DNA of 64,000 nucleotides from JAWLHK01 sp041690355 [NCBI: bacterium] (GTDB lineage Bacteria; J088; JAWLBW01). The stretch lies in assembly GCA_041690355.1 (NCBI GenBank), contig JAWLHK010000019.1, positions 1 to 64,000 of the forward strand, read 5' to 3'. Under the pieces are notes generated by a model. It was not told the DNA's origin. It made no database searches and worked only from the letters and a program-made list of their open reading frames with translations. Below are positions 50,901-58,159 of the stretch, in pieces. Each line of letters opens with the position of its first letter. Within the stretch, counting starts at the first letter, position 1. The translations under genes and the position numbers were made by a program.

Positions 50901-51115
50901 ACCGTTTCCCGGCCGTCGTCTACGAGCGCGGACCGGCTTACGACGAACTCGATACCGAGATGCAGCCGGTGCACAACGAAATCACGGGCGATCTGCAGAC
51001 CGCTGCAGCGTCCGAAACCAGCGACGCGGGCGGCTGCGCGTCCGGCGGCATGCAGTTGCCGTACCTTCTCCTTCTCGCGGCTCTGCCGCTGCTGCGAAGG
51101 ATGCGCAGTCGCTGA
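47942..51115 (+). CDS. Exported heparinase II/III-like polysaccharide lyase with C-terminal sorting-like tail
   Basis: A 1057-residue protein. The signal peptide (KKTIILLGVATTLVTTVSAEA) sets the start at 47942. An alpha-toroid region spans ~60-500, followed by the beta-sandwich of heparinase II/III: GNHPHADRLNLGLFAYG, RNTVAHNTVVVDG and VVDLFRVRGGGEHVYSFH. Extra beta domains fill ~750-1010. The last ~35 residues are an Asp-Ala-Gly-Gly-Cys motif, a hydrophobic helix (LPYLLLLAALPLL) and an arginine cluster (RRMRSR), the layout of MYXO-CTERM/Synerg-CTERM-type sorting signals. It probably cleaves an acidic glycan by beta-elimination at the cell surface. A second lyase lies inside the assembly operon. 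Confidence 0.88.
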   Translation: MLKKTIILLGVATTLVTTVSAEARSFYTDNAVSGARANASAFDWARKEKEEILGYADVWLKMSDEDVWNFLSEQSVPRAIFASQPPKCPIHGSLEAHGDYAWKVLPEYRWKVQCPIGGERWPTNDFEAYYRSGKDGANVFRAGNANRSLLYSTDSSRNYGVDDGSGYVHSDGTRSYFVAYYAYWGIWHQVARSDSNAVTVLSKAYLLTGKPEYAHKALLLIARAADLYRAMNVREWTSQGIPSNDGYTGMGKILGKIWDDEIANNLLMAWDAVSPALGTDAALQRFLADKSSRHGLTPQANADQISAHIEDNLLAAVMDAVEEGHIHSNEGRAQRTYAMAAALLGKEALEAAMDWLNAPGEDGGHLPELFWSLVDRDGAGTEGSPYYNAVWLEALMPLASVLGMAGDGNLFATYPHLEKLLLYPGRLMNLGRYYPHVGDAGMTGGAEMPMPDLVSRYVRAFHEFGSVRAALLAYHLNGNTEKGLHGGLFGGDAKEIESKVRSLVNANGPIWTRSDNMPGYGLAMHRAGTGDASRSMWLYHGRTGHGGNHPHADRLNLGLFAYGLDLLPDLGYPEYAIAWPTTQGWIRNTVAHNTVVVDGRRQNESYTGDQRIFLDTPRVQFSEVDGGDIYPQTSQYRRSVAMIQIDNARSYVVDLFRVRGGGEHVYSFHAAEGDVATEGLELQGRSGTYAGPSIGFGEFYDEAFSGSYAGSGYQFLDHVETAANRPETFSADWKVRDTHNQAPEAAKDKVGLRMTMLGNQGEVSFANGYPAQNIEGNPDSLRYMLVRNQGSDLASRFVGVIEPYLENPMVEASELMPLADEGGDAVALRIRLKNGRTDYVFSSTDDAEHKTADGAFTFSGPFAVHAEMSEGTAFTVLADGGVLKKGKQVLAQGESPTGTVVDVAYTKGDESRVTVTGRIPDDGSFVNRWIDFRSATGHDANFFVTDVKPEGENTVLTLSGADPVVGLQDAARPESGYKLAIERGAEYRFPAVVYERGPAYDELDTEMQPVHNEITGDLQTAAASETSDAGGCASGGMQLPYLLLLAALPLLRRMRSR

Positions 51116-51118
51116 TCC

Positions 51119-51147
51119 AAAGGGCGCCCTCGGGCGCCCTTTCTTTT
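51119..51147. terminator. Strong bidirectional intrinsic terminator
   Basis: AAAGGGCGCC (51119-51128), loop CTCG, GGCGCCCTTT (51133-51142), then CTTTT to 51147. The A-run on the left arm gives a T-run on the other strand. It lies between the convergent lyase and transporter genes and would serve both. Confidence 0.9.
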
Positions 51148-51160
51148 GGTCCGGCCGCGC

Positions 51161-54100
51161 CTACTTTGCGGGCGCGGCTGCCGCGGCCGGCTGGGGCGCG
51201 GGCTTGAGATTGCCGCGCAGGCGTTCGGTGAGAACGCGGATGATCCCACGGACGATTTCGAAGTGGTCTTCCATGAGGGCGAAGAAATCATCGCGCCGCA
51301 GCATGAGACAGACGACGTCTTCGACGGCGGTAATCGAGGCGCTGCGCGGCTGATCGTCCAGAATGGCCATTTCGCCGAAACAGTCCCGCTCGCGCAGCAC
51401 GGCGATCTCCTTGTCGCCGAGATGAACTTTCACGCTCCCCCGGGTCACGACATAGAGCGCATCGCCCGGATCACCGATGGCGAACACCGGGCTCCCCTTC
51501 GCGAAGCGCCTCTCTTCGCTGATGGAGGCGATCTTTTCGAGATCTTCGCCCCCGAGGTGCTGAAAGAGCGGCGCGCTTTTGAGAAAGAGCACCTTCTGTA
51601 CGAGATCCATCAACATGGCGGCTCCGGGCAAATCGATGAAGGCGGCGGGTGCTCCCCGCTGCGCGGCGGTCCAGACGGCGCAGGCAAGCAGCCACGTGCC
51701 ATCGGCGACCGATTCGATGGTGTCGTCGAGCGTCGACGGCACCGGGCGGTGGGCGGCTGCAATTTCCCGAAGCCGCTGCGGGTTCGAGACTTCGAGCACC
51801 TCGCGCACGCGGGTGACGACCGTGCCGCTCATGTTATCGAGCAGCTCGTAGACAATCTGACGTTTCTGTTTGTCGCGCAAGACCTCGGCGCGGCACAGGG
51901 CCAGCAACTCAGGGGTCGGATCGAGCATGGCCGTCAGACGCAGGGCCTGCAACTCCAGCTGGCGCAGGCGATCTTCAACCGCATCGGCAAGCGTGTCGAG
52001 CCCCTCGGCGCGAAGGCGCAGCAGCGCCATGTGGAACCAGGCCGCCTCGGCGGCCGAGGCCAGCGCGACAGGCTCGGCGTCGGGCGTCGCCCGCAGGGCC
52101 TCGACGTCACTCCCCGCCGTGCGCCAGAGCATGGCCAGCGCCGCGGCCCGGAACCGATCCGGCAGCAGATGGATGCTGCGCAGGAGCGTGGCCCGCGCCG
52201 CGGGGGCCGGGCTCGTCATGAGCCCCTCGAGGGCCGCACCCCGCACGTCACGGTCGCGCTGGGGGTCGAAGACGACCTGCGTCAGAAACTCGACGGCCTC
52301 GGCCCCGAAACCCGCCAGGGCCCGCGCGGCCGTCGTCGCAAGTTCCGGGCGGCCGAGCGCTTTCTCGACCGCCGATCGAGACTCCGGATCGGCGCGCCGG
52401 CCCAGCGCCACGAGCACATCGCGGGCGACGTCGGCATCCGGATCCTCGGTGAACCCCTCGAGGATCTGCGCGGGATACGGCACCGGATTGGCGCCGACGA
52501 CACCGATGGCCGCCCGACGCTGGCCGGCATCCGAAGCCCGCAGCATGCGCTCGATCTCCGCGAGGGCGATGGAGAGTCCGCGTTCGCCGCCGTAACGCAC
52601 CAGCGCTTCGATGGCCGCGGTGCGCACCGCGATGTCCGCGGCGGCAGCCTCTTTACGCAGGATCCCGAGCGCCCTGTCGCGCTGCACCGCGCCGAGCGCG
52701 CGAACGGCCGCAGCCCGCGCTTCAGCATGTTCTTCCGTCTGGAGCAGCTCGCGGATGGCCGGCGAGAATGAAGCATCTCCGCGGGCCTCCATGGTACGCA
52801 GGACCCGGGCACGCACCCGCGGCTCCTTGCGAAGCGCCCCGATGAGCAGTGCGTCCAGCCCCGCCAGATCGACCCGTTCGGCGAGAACCAGTGCGTAGTC
52901 CATCTTGTCGGGATCTGCCTCGGCAATCGTGCGCATCAGGGTTTCGCGCACGAGCGGATCGTTCGCGTCGAGAACCGGACGGCTCCACGTCAGCCGCCGG
53001 CCTTCAGAAGCGCCCGTCGCCACGGCGCCGAGGTACCCCCGCTTCAGCTTGACGAGCATGGCCAGCCAGAACGAGCAGAGCAAGAGAATGGCGAGCGGCA
53101 GAATGACCGGATGCGACTCGATGAAGCCGGCAAGAAGGAGCATCAGCACGCCGGCGGCCGCCATCGACCCGGGCTTGACAAGCCCGCTGGCGAACGAGAG
53201 GGCTCGGATGCGGATTTCTGCCGGGAGCGGAAGGTACAGCAGCTGCGTGACCGGGTCGTTGATCGAATAGCGCAGCGTGTTCTCGAAGAACTTGGTGATC
53301 GTGGCCGCAATCAGCCCTGGTACGAGCACGAAGCCGACCGAGCCCGCCATGAAGAATCCGGGCATGATGCCCAGGGTTTCGAGCACACCGAGCCAGCGGG
53401 TGATGCGCCCTGTGAAAAACGTCTGGAGAAAGAATCCGACCGTGCCCACGGCGCCGTAAAAAATTCCGAAGAATCGGGCCAGCGCATCCTTATCGGCGAA
53501 GGTTTCGCGGGCGGCGAGCTTGAACTGAAAGTCGACCATGCTCGTCGTGATGAACGTGACCGCGACAAGCGCGCCGATGGCCAGCGTGTAGTCGGCCCGT
53601 CGGCGGTAGAGCGGGTCGGTGCGATCGGGCCTCGGGGGGACCGCCTTGGGGCTGCGCCGGCCCGAGCGGAACCGTTCGAGCAGCAGCGCCATGGGAAAGA
53701 GCAGCAGCAGCGCGCCGATCAGGAGCCAGAGCAGATTCTCGACGCCCCAGGCGCTGCTCAACGTCGCCGCCACGGCGCCGCAGAGCAGATTCGAAAACAC
53801 CTGCCCCGAGCTGACCAGCGCGTAGAGCCGTTTCGCCTGGCGCGGGTCGAAAACCTCGCCGGCGATGTTCCAGAACTCGAGCAGCGCCAGTGCGCCGAAG
53901 ACCTCGACCCAGACGTACAGACCCGAGAGCATCCACACCGACGACGTATCGAGGGTCAGGCGGAACAGAAAAAAGGAGCCGGCGAAGCCGGCGAGCAGCA
54001 CATAGCCCGTCATGCGGGGCGGGAGGCGCACGGCGATGCGCCCGTAGACCTGCGACAGGGCGCCGACCGCAACGGCGGTTCCGATGTACATCCAGGGCAG

Positions 54101-54262
54101 GACGTCGAGCCCGAACCGCGAGAGAAACAGGGCGTCGCGCACGGTCCGGCCGAGCAGAAAGGCGAAAATGAGGACCATGAAATAGGCCGTCATCGCCGCC
54201 ACGGGGAGCCCTTCACCCTCCTGGATATCGAGAATCTGCCGAATCCGAACCGACATGCGCAT
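51161..54262 (-). CDS. NTT-type nucleotide transporter fused to HEAT repeats and a cNMP-binding domain
   Basis: A 1033-residue protein. Residues ~1-420 hold about twelve transmembrane helices of the ATP/ADP-translocase-like (Tlc/Npt) family (FLLGRTVRDALFLSRFG, VFDPRQAKRLYALVSSGQV, KFFENTLRYSINDPVTQLLY). Residues ~440-880 are HEAT-like helical repeats (AAVRALGAVQRDRALGILRKEA, VALGRRADPESRSAVEKAL). Residues ~900-1020 are a cNMP-binding domain (GSPVFAIGDPGDALYVVTRG, FGEMAILDDQPRSASI). NTT-HEAT fusions have been noted in free-living bacteria. Substrate unknown. The start at 54262 is 8 nt past an extended -10; a second ATG follows at 54256. Confidence 0.88.
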   Translation of the reverse strand: MRMSVRIRQILDIQEGEGLPVAAMTAYFMVLIFAFLLGRTVRDALFLSRFGLDVLPWMYIGTAVAVGALSQVYGRIAVRLPPRMTGYVLLAGFAGSFFLFRLTLDTSSVWMLSGLYVWVEVFGALALLEFWNIAGEVFDPRQAKRLYALVSSGQVFSNLLCGAVAATLSSAWGVENLLWLLIGALLLLFPMALLLERFRSGRRSPKAVPPRPDRTDPLYRRRADYTLAIGALVAVTFITTSMVDFQFKLAARETFADKDALARFFGIFYGAVGTVGFFLQTFFTGRITRWLGVLETLGIMPGFFMAGSVGFVLVPGLIAATITKFFENTLRYSINDPVTQLLYLPLPAEIRIRALSFASGLVKPGSMAAAGVLMLLLAGFIESHPVILPLAILLLCSFWLAMLVKLKRGYLGAVATGASEGRRLTWSRPVLDANDPLVRETLMRTIAEADPDKMDYALVLAERVDLAGLDALLIGALRKEPRVRARVLRTMEARGDASFSPAIRELLQTEEHAEARAAAVRALGAVQRDRALGILRKEAAAADIAVRTAAIEALVRYGGERGLSIALAEIERMLRASDAGQRRAAIGVVGANPVPYPAQILEGFTEDPDADVARDVLVALGRRADPESRSAVEKALGRPELATTAARALAGFGAEAVEFLTQVVFDPQRDRDVRGAALEGLMTSPAPAARATLLRSIHLLPDRFRAAALAMLWRTAGSDVEALRATPDAEPVALASAAEAAWFHMALLRLRAEGLDTLADAVEDRLRQLELQALRLTAMLDPTPELLALCRAEVLRDKQKRQIVYELLDNMSGTVVTRVREVLEVSNPQRLREIAAAHRPVPSTLDDTIESVADGTWLLACAVWTAAQRGAPAAFIDLPGAAMLMDLVQKVLFLKSAPLFQHLGGEDLEKIASISEERRFAKGSPVFAIGDPGDALYVVTRGSVKVHLGDKEIAVLRERDCFGEMAILDDQPRSASITAVEDVVCLMLRRDDFFALMEDHFEIVRGIIRVLTERLRGNLKPAPQPAAAAAPAK

Positions 54263-54270
54263 GATGGGGA

Positions 54271-54276
54271 ATTCTA
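54271..54276 (-). promoter_or_regulatory. Extended -10 (TGTTAGAAT) of the transporter gene, leaderless
   Basis: The minus strand reads TAGAAT at 54276-54271 preceded by TGT. Eight nucleotides separate it from the ATG at 54262, predicting a transcript that begins at the start codon. No convincing -35 or Shine-Dalgarno. Confidence 0.5.
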
Positions 54277-54345
54277 ACAGGGCCGCCCCGCCGAGAGCCA
54301 GCGGAGCGACCGCCCCCGGCGCCACGCCGCCCGAACGGGGCGGCG

Positions 54346-55674
54346 CTACTCGTCGGGCAGCAGGCCGCGCTCGCGCATGGCCTTGAGGCGCCGATAAAGC
54401 GTCTTGGGATCGATGCCGAGCAGCTCGGCGGCCTTCGCCTTGTTCCCCTCGACCATGCGCAACACGCGCAGGATATGCGCTTCGATAACCGTCTCCAGCT
54501 CGAGCGCATCCGAAGACGGATCGGCCCCGGTCGGGGCGGGAGCCTCCCAGCCGGCCCGCCCCGAAAGCGCAAGGGACAGATGCGCCTCGGCGACTTCGTG
54601 GTGACGGCCCGCAAAGGCGATCGCGCGCTGGAGCGCCAGCATCAGCTCCCTGACGTTTCCGGGCCAGCCCCAGCCCAGCAGGCGCGCTTCGGCCGCCGGC
54701 GTCAGGCGCTTACCCGCCTGCGTGACCTTCTCGCGCGCGAAGTGAAGAACGTCTTCGGGCCGCTCGCGCAGCGGAGGGATCACGATGCGGAATCCGTTCA
54801 GGCGGAAGTAGAGGTCGGAGCGAAAGGTGCGCGCGACGATCCGCTCCCCCAGGTCGGCGTTCGTGGCACTCAGGACCCGTACGTCGGCGTGCAGCGGCCG
54901 GGCGCTTCCGACCCGGTAGTACTCTCCCGAATCGAGAAAGCGCAGGAGCTTCGCCTGCGCGGCCGCCGACAGGTCGCCGACTTCATCGAGAAAAATCGTT
55001 CCGCGGTCGGCCGCCTCGAGATAGCCCGCCTTCGACTTTTCGGCACCCGTGAAGGCCCCGCGCTCGAAACCGAAGAACTCACTTTCGAACAGTGCCTCGG
55101 GGATGGCCGCGCAGTTGATGGCGACAAACGGCCTCTGGCTGCGCGGCGACGCTGCATGCAGAAAGCGCGCGAACCAGTCTTTTCCCACGCCGCTTTCACC
55201 CTGAATGAGCAGCGGGAGATCGGTATCGGCCAACGGGGCGACCTGCGCGGCAAGCCTGCGCAGATTCGGCGGGAGCAGGTCGAAGGTCTCGACCGGAACG
55301 GTCAGTTCGGTCTCGATTCCCCTCCGCCCGGCCGCAGCGCGGATGAGCGACTCGAGGCGCTCGAGCCCCGCCGGCTTCGTGATGAAATCGGTGACCCCCA
55401 GGCGCATGGCTTCGACGGCATCGGCTATCGTCCCGTGCCCGGTGAGCACGAAGACCTCGGGCGGATTCGCCTGCGACTTCAGGTCCCCCAGCAGCTCCAG
55501 GCCACTCCCGTCGGGCAGACGCAGGTCGAGGATGACGACGTCGAATGTGTCCTCGCCCAGAGCCTGCCGCGCTTCGGCAACGGATTCGACGGCGCGTTTG
55601 CCCCATGCGCCGGGGAGCTCATTGATGAGAATCTCGGAAAAATTCCGTTCATCATCAACGATAAGCACGTGCAT
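54346..55674 (-). CDS. NtrC-family sigma-54 activator (receiver, AAA+, Fis HTH)
   Basis: A 442-residue response regulator. The receiver (~1-115) has VDDERN, the phospho-acceptor in VVILDLRLPDGSG, VLTGHG and TKPAG. The AAA+ domain (~145-365) has Walker A GESGVGKDWFA, the sigma-54-contacting GAFTGA loop (intact), Walker B GTIFLDEVGDL and the R-finger region. A Fis-type helix-turn-helix closes the protein (NKAKAAELLGIDPKTLYRRLK). It should activate sigma-54 promoters after phosphorylation by the kinase whose stop codon shares its first base (TGATG at 55674). The obvious target is the divergent chemosensory operon. Confidence 0.95.
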   Translation of the reverse strand: MHVLIVDDERNFSEILINELPGAWGKRAVESVAEARQALGEDTFDVVILDLRLPDGSGLELLGDLKSQANPPEVFVLTGHGTIADAVEAMRLGVTDFITKPAGLERLESLIRAAAGRRGIETELTVPVETFDLLPPNLRRLAAQVAPLADTDLPLLIQGESGVGKDWFARFLHAASPRSQRPFVAINCAAIPEALFESEFFGFERGAFTGAEKSKAGYLEAADRGTIFLDEVGDLSAAAQAKLLRFLDSGEYYRVGSARPLHADVRVLSATNADLGERIVARTFRSDLYFRLNGFRIVIPPLRERPEDVLHFAREKVTQAGKRLTPAAEARLLGWGWPGNVRELMLALQRAIAFAGRHHEVAEAHLSLALSGRAGWEAPAPTGADPSSDALELETVIEAHILRVLRMVEGNKAKAAELLGIDPKTLYRRLKAMRERGLLPDE

Positions 55675-57011
55675 CAGGCATCCATCGCAGAGGACGACTG
55701 CGCCAATGCGAATCGAACGTAAAACCAGGTCACATCCCCCTCCCGTGCGTGCCAGATCTCGCCACGCGCCATCTCCACGATCGTCCTGGATAGAGCAAGT
55801 CCGAGCCCCAGGCCCCTGCTCCGGCCGGAGACGAACGGCTGAAAGATGCTCTCGCCGAGGTGACCCGGGATCGGCGGCCCTTCGTTACCGACGCCGACCA
55901 CGACGTGGCCGTCTTCAGACCGGACCGATATCCGGATGTCGCTCTCTTCAGGCGAGGCCTGGATCGCGTTTTCAACCAGGTTGCGGAACAGACGGTGCAG
56001 GTCGTCTGCGTTTCCGCTTACAAAGACATCGTCGGGCACATCCATCCGGAACATGCGCCAGGCCTTCAGGTACCGCAGCGGGAGTGCGCGCAGGAGAAGC
56101 GCGAGGTTCACGTCGTCGACCCCGCGCTGCGGGCGGCGCCCGAAATCGAGCAGCGTATGCGTCAGATTCATGCAGCGGTTGATTTCTTCGTGAATCATCT
56201 CGACGTAACGTAAACTCTGCGGATTACCCTGCAGCCGCCTGGCGAGGGCGTCTGCGGCCGACCACATGACCTCGAGCGGGTTGTTGATTTCGTGCGCCAG
56301 TCCAAGGCTTACCTCACCCACGCCTGCAAGTCTCGCATTGCGCAGGGAGGCGATGTCGGCCTCGCGCTCGGTGGTCTTCTCCCATCGTGTGATGATGAAA
56401 GCCTCGCGCTCGTCTGACTCACGCACCCTGAACAGGCGGACCTGGCCGTAGCGTTCGCAGCCCCCCGCACCGGTGATGGCAGTATACCAACGCGAACTTT
56501 CGAGCGACTCGGGAAGCGCGCTTCGAAACGTCTGCTCACCGCCGATATGCTCGAGCGGAAAAGGCTTACCCGCGAACTCTTCGGGTGTACCGCCCAGTGC
56601 GGTGGCCCCCGTGCGGTTGAGCCGTACGATGCGGAGCCCCTCATCGACGAGAAAGATTTCGACGGCCAGGCGGTCGACGACGAACTCCCATTCCTTTTTG
56701 GCCCGCTGTACGGCGTCGACGATGTCGATGCAGGGGAGCGACTCCGGAAGCAGCGCGCGCAGGGTTCTGGCCACCGTCTGACGTACGACCGCATCGTCGG
56801 CGGTCAGGACGATCCGCTGGTTGCGACCCGGAACGCTGACTTCGTCCTGATTCGCCGCCAGGTCTCCGCTGTCGAGCGGCAGCAGCGAAAAGGCCACCTC
56901 GGGAAACGCCGCCTGCAGCCTCTCGAGCCGCAGGCTCGCCAACCCGAAGATGCTGCACCGGTTCGCGAGCTGTTCATTGTTCGGAATCTTTACAAACGCG
57001 GTCAAGGGCAT
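55674..57011 (-). CDS. NtrB-type cytoplasmic sensor histidine kinase
   Basis: A 445-residue soluble kinase, no membrane segments. An N-terminal ~100-residue region of unknown type precedes a PAS-like domain (~110-220; VDRLAVEIFLVDEGLRIVRLN). HisKA has GLAHEINNPLEVMWSAADAL (H-box, HEINNPLE as in NtrB/two-component NtrY groups). The ATPase domain has NLVENAIQASPEE, VGVGNEGPPIPG and GLGLGLALSRTIVEMA. It pairs with the sigma-54 activator through a one-base stop/start overlap. GGAG lies ~9 nt before the ATG. The gene is divergent from the Wsp-like operon, so the pair probably controls its expression. Confidence 0.93.
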   Translation of the reverse strand: MPLTAFVKIPNNEQLANRCSIFGLASLRLERLQAAFPEVAFSLLPLDSGDLAANQDEVSVPGRNQRIVLTADDAVVRQTVARTLRALLPESLPCIDIVDAVQRAKKEWEFVVDRLAVEIFLVDEGLRIVRLNRTGATALGGTPEEFAGKPFPLEHIGGEQTFRSALPESLESSRWYTAITGAGGCERYGQVRLFRVRESDEREAFIITRWEKTTEREADIASLRNARLAGVGEVSLGLAHEINNPLEVMWSAADALARRLQGNPQSLRYVEMIHEEINRCMNLTHTLLDFGRRPQRGVDDVNLALLLRALPLRYLKAWRMFRMDVPDDVFVSGNADDLHRLFRNLVENAIQASPEESDIRISVRSEDGHVVVGVGNEGPPIPGHLGESIFQPFVSGRSRGLGLGLALSRTIVEMARGEIWHAREGDVTWFYVRFALAQSSSAMDA

Positions 57012-57077
57012 CGGTCATCTCCGGAACGAGTCGGGCATATCTCCCTTTTCAAGGCGGGGCAGCATGGCAAAATTCCC

Positions 57078-57089
57078 GACAAAATTGTC
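57078..57089. promoter_or_regulatory. Candidate enhancer site for the sigma-54 activator
   Basis: GACAA-AA-TTGTC, a 5-bp inverted repeat with 2-bp spacer, lies about 90 bp upstream of the predicted sigma-54 start at ~57174 and ~70 bp from the kinase start codon. That distance suits an upstream activating sequence. Only one copy is seen, with a related CAAAATT direct repeat at 57068-57074. Confidence 0.35.
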
Positions 57090-57147
57090 TCCTCGCCTAC
57101 TATGCGCACCCCGCTGTACGTAGCAAGAACAGTGCCTGCAAAAACGC

Positions 57148-57163
57148 TGGCATCCTTCTTGCT
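57148..57163 (+). promoter_or_regulatory. Sigma-54 promoter of the chemosensory operon
   Basis: TGGCAT-N5-TTGCT, with GG (57149-57150) and GC (57161-57162) exactly 10 bp apart. Transcription should begin near 57174, 66 nt before the first ATG (57240). The divergent activator gene makes this a likely real site. Confidence 0.75.
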
Positions 57164-57239
57164 TTTGGGTCGGCTGCTTCCGGGAGAAGTTCGCCCGATC
57201 GCAGTGTCGGGCCACCACGCGGTGGCCATGAGGTGTGTT

Positions 57240-57602
57240 ATGCGGAAAGTCTTGATGATCGACGACTCGAAGACGGTCGTCACCGGCGTGAGCGCTGCGC
57301 TGAAGAAAGAAGGGTTCGAGGTCATGGCCCCCGAGCGCTTCGTCGACATCCACACCATGATCCGGGCCCACAGGCCTGAAATCATCATCCTCGACCTCAA
57401 CATGCCGACCCTCTCCGGCGAACAGATCGGGCGCTTTCTGCGCAAGCACGAATTTACGGGTCGCATCATTATCTACTCCGGCGAACCTGCAGACAAGCTG
57501 GCAGCGGCAGCCCAGAACATCGGTGCGGCCGGATGGGTGTCGAAGGACCAGCCGCTCGGCGACCTTCTCGGCGTCGTTCGCGGACAACCGCTGGCGGTCT
57601 GA
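57240..57602 (+). CDS. Single-domain CheY-like receiver
   Basis: A 120-residue receiver with no output domain. Acidic pair in MIDDSK, phospho-acceptor in IILDLNMPTLSG, Ser in place of the usual Thr in IIYSGE, and the conserved Lys in GWVSKDQP. GAGG 7 nt upstream supports the ATG at 57240 over one at 57228. First gene of the sigma-54 operon. It could be the diffusible output of the CheA-receiver kinase encoded downstream or a phosphate sink. The substitution of Thr by Ser is common and does not prevent function. Confidence 0.9.
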   Translation: MRKVLMIDDSKTVVTGVSAALKKEGFEVMAPERFVDIHTMIRAHRPEIIILDLNMPTLSGEQIGRFLRKHEFTGRIIIYSGEPADKLAAAAQNIGAAGWVSKDQPLGDLLGVVRGQPLAV

Positions 57603-57604
57603 AC

Positions 57605-58159
57605 ATGCACGAGCGTTCAGACACTGCGGTTCTCGAGCGGCTGCGCGTTCTTGAGCGTGAGCTCCTTGCCCTGCGGCGCAGTCTGGGGGCTTCAGGCCAG
57701 TCTCTGCCCGCAGAGCCGTTCGATGCCCTCACCCTCCAGGCCGGCGGAGTTCCCTGCGCCATCCCGGTCGCACGCGTGATCGAGGTCGCTCCCGTACCGT
57801 GGTGCCAGCCGGTTCCCGACGCGCCGGGCTGGCTCCTGGGCACCTTTCGATACGGACAGTTGTCGCTTCCCGCCATCGATCTGCCGCACCGCCTCGGGGC
57901 GCCGCGGACGGCCGTGCGCGCCGCGCACCTGCTCGCCATCGTCGGCAACGGCACGCGCGCCGAAGCCGGCCTTCTGTTCGAGACCGTCGGCGACATCGTG
58001 CACATCGTGCCTGAATCGGTCGCCCCTGTGGCCGACAACGTACCGCAGGCGCCGTTTCTACTGGGCACAATCCCTGAACAGCATGCCACCCGGCTCCTGC
58101 TCTCGGTCGACCGGCTGTGTCGCGATGCGATTTTCGACGAGTCGCCCGATGAAGTCTGA
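57605..58159 (+). CDS. cheW: CheW-like coupling protein (first copy)
   Basis: A 184-residue protein with an N-terminal ~40-residue helix (VLERLRVLERELLALRRSLG) and a CheW domain (~55-175: LTLQAGGVPCAIPVARVIEVAP, WLLGTFRYGQLSLPAIDLPHRL, GLLFETVGDIVHI). It should couple receptor arrays to CheA in the cytoplasm. It begins 2 nt after the receiver stop; the longer frame to 57533 is rejected because it overlaps that gene. The CheR start lies 11 nt inside its 3' end. Corresponds in place to WspB or WspD. Confidence 0.87.
   Translation: MHERSDTAVLERLRVLERELLALRRSLGASGQSLPAEPFDALTLQAGGVPCAIPVARVIEVAPVPWCQPVPDAPGWLLGTFRYGQLSLPAIDLPHRLGAPRTAVRAAHLLAIVGNGTRAEAGLLFETVGDIVHIVPESVAPVADNVPQAPFLLGTIPEQHATRLLLSVDRLCRDAIFDESPDEV

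Noticed and set aside
48218-50974. 918-codon minus-strand open frame opposite the exported lyase
   Set aside because: The plus-strand protein has a signal peptide, lyase motifs and a terminator; the minus frame has none of these.
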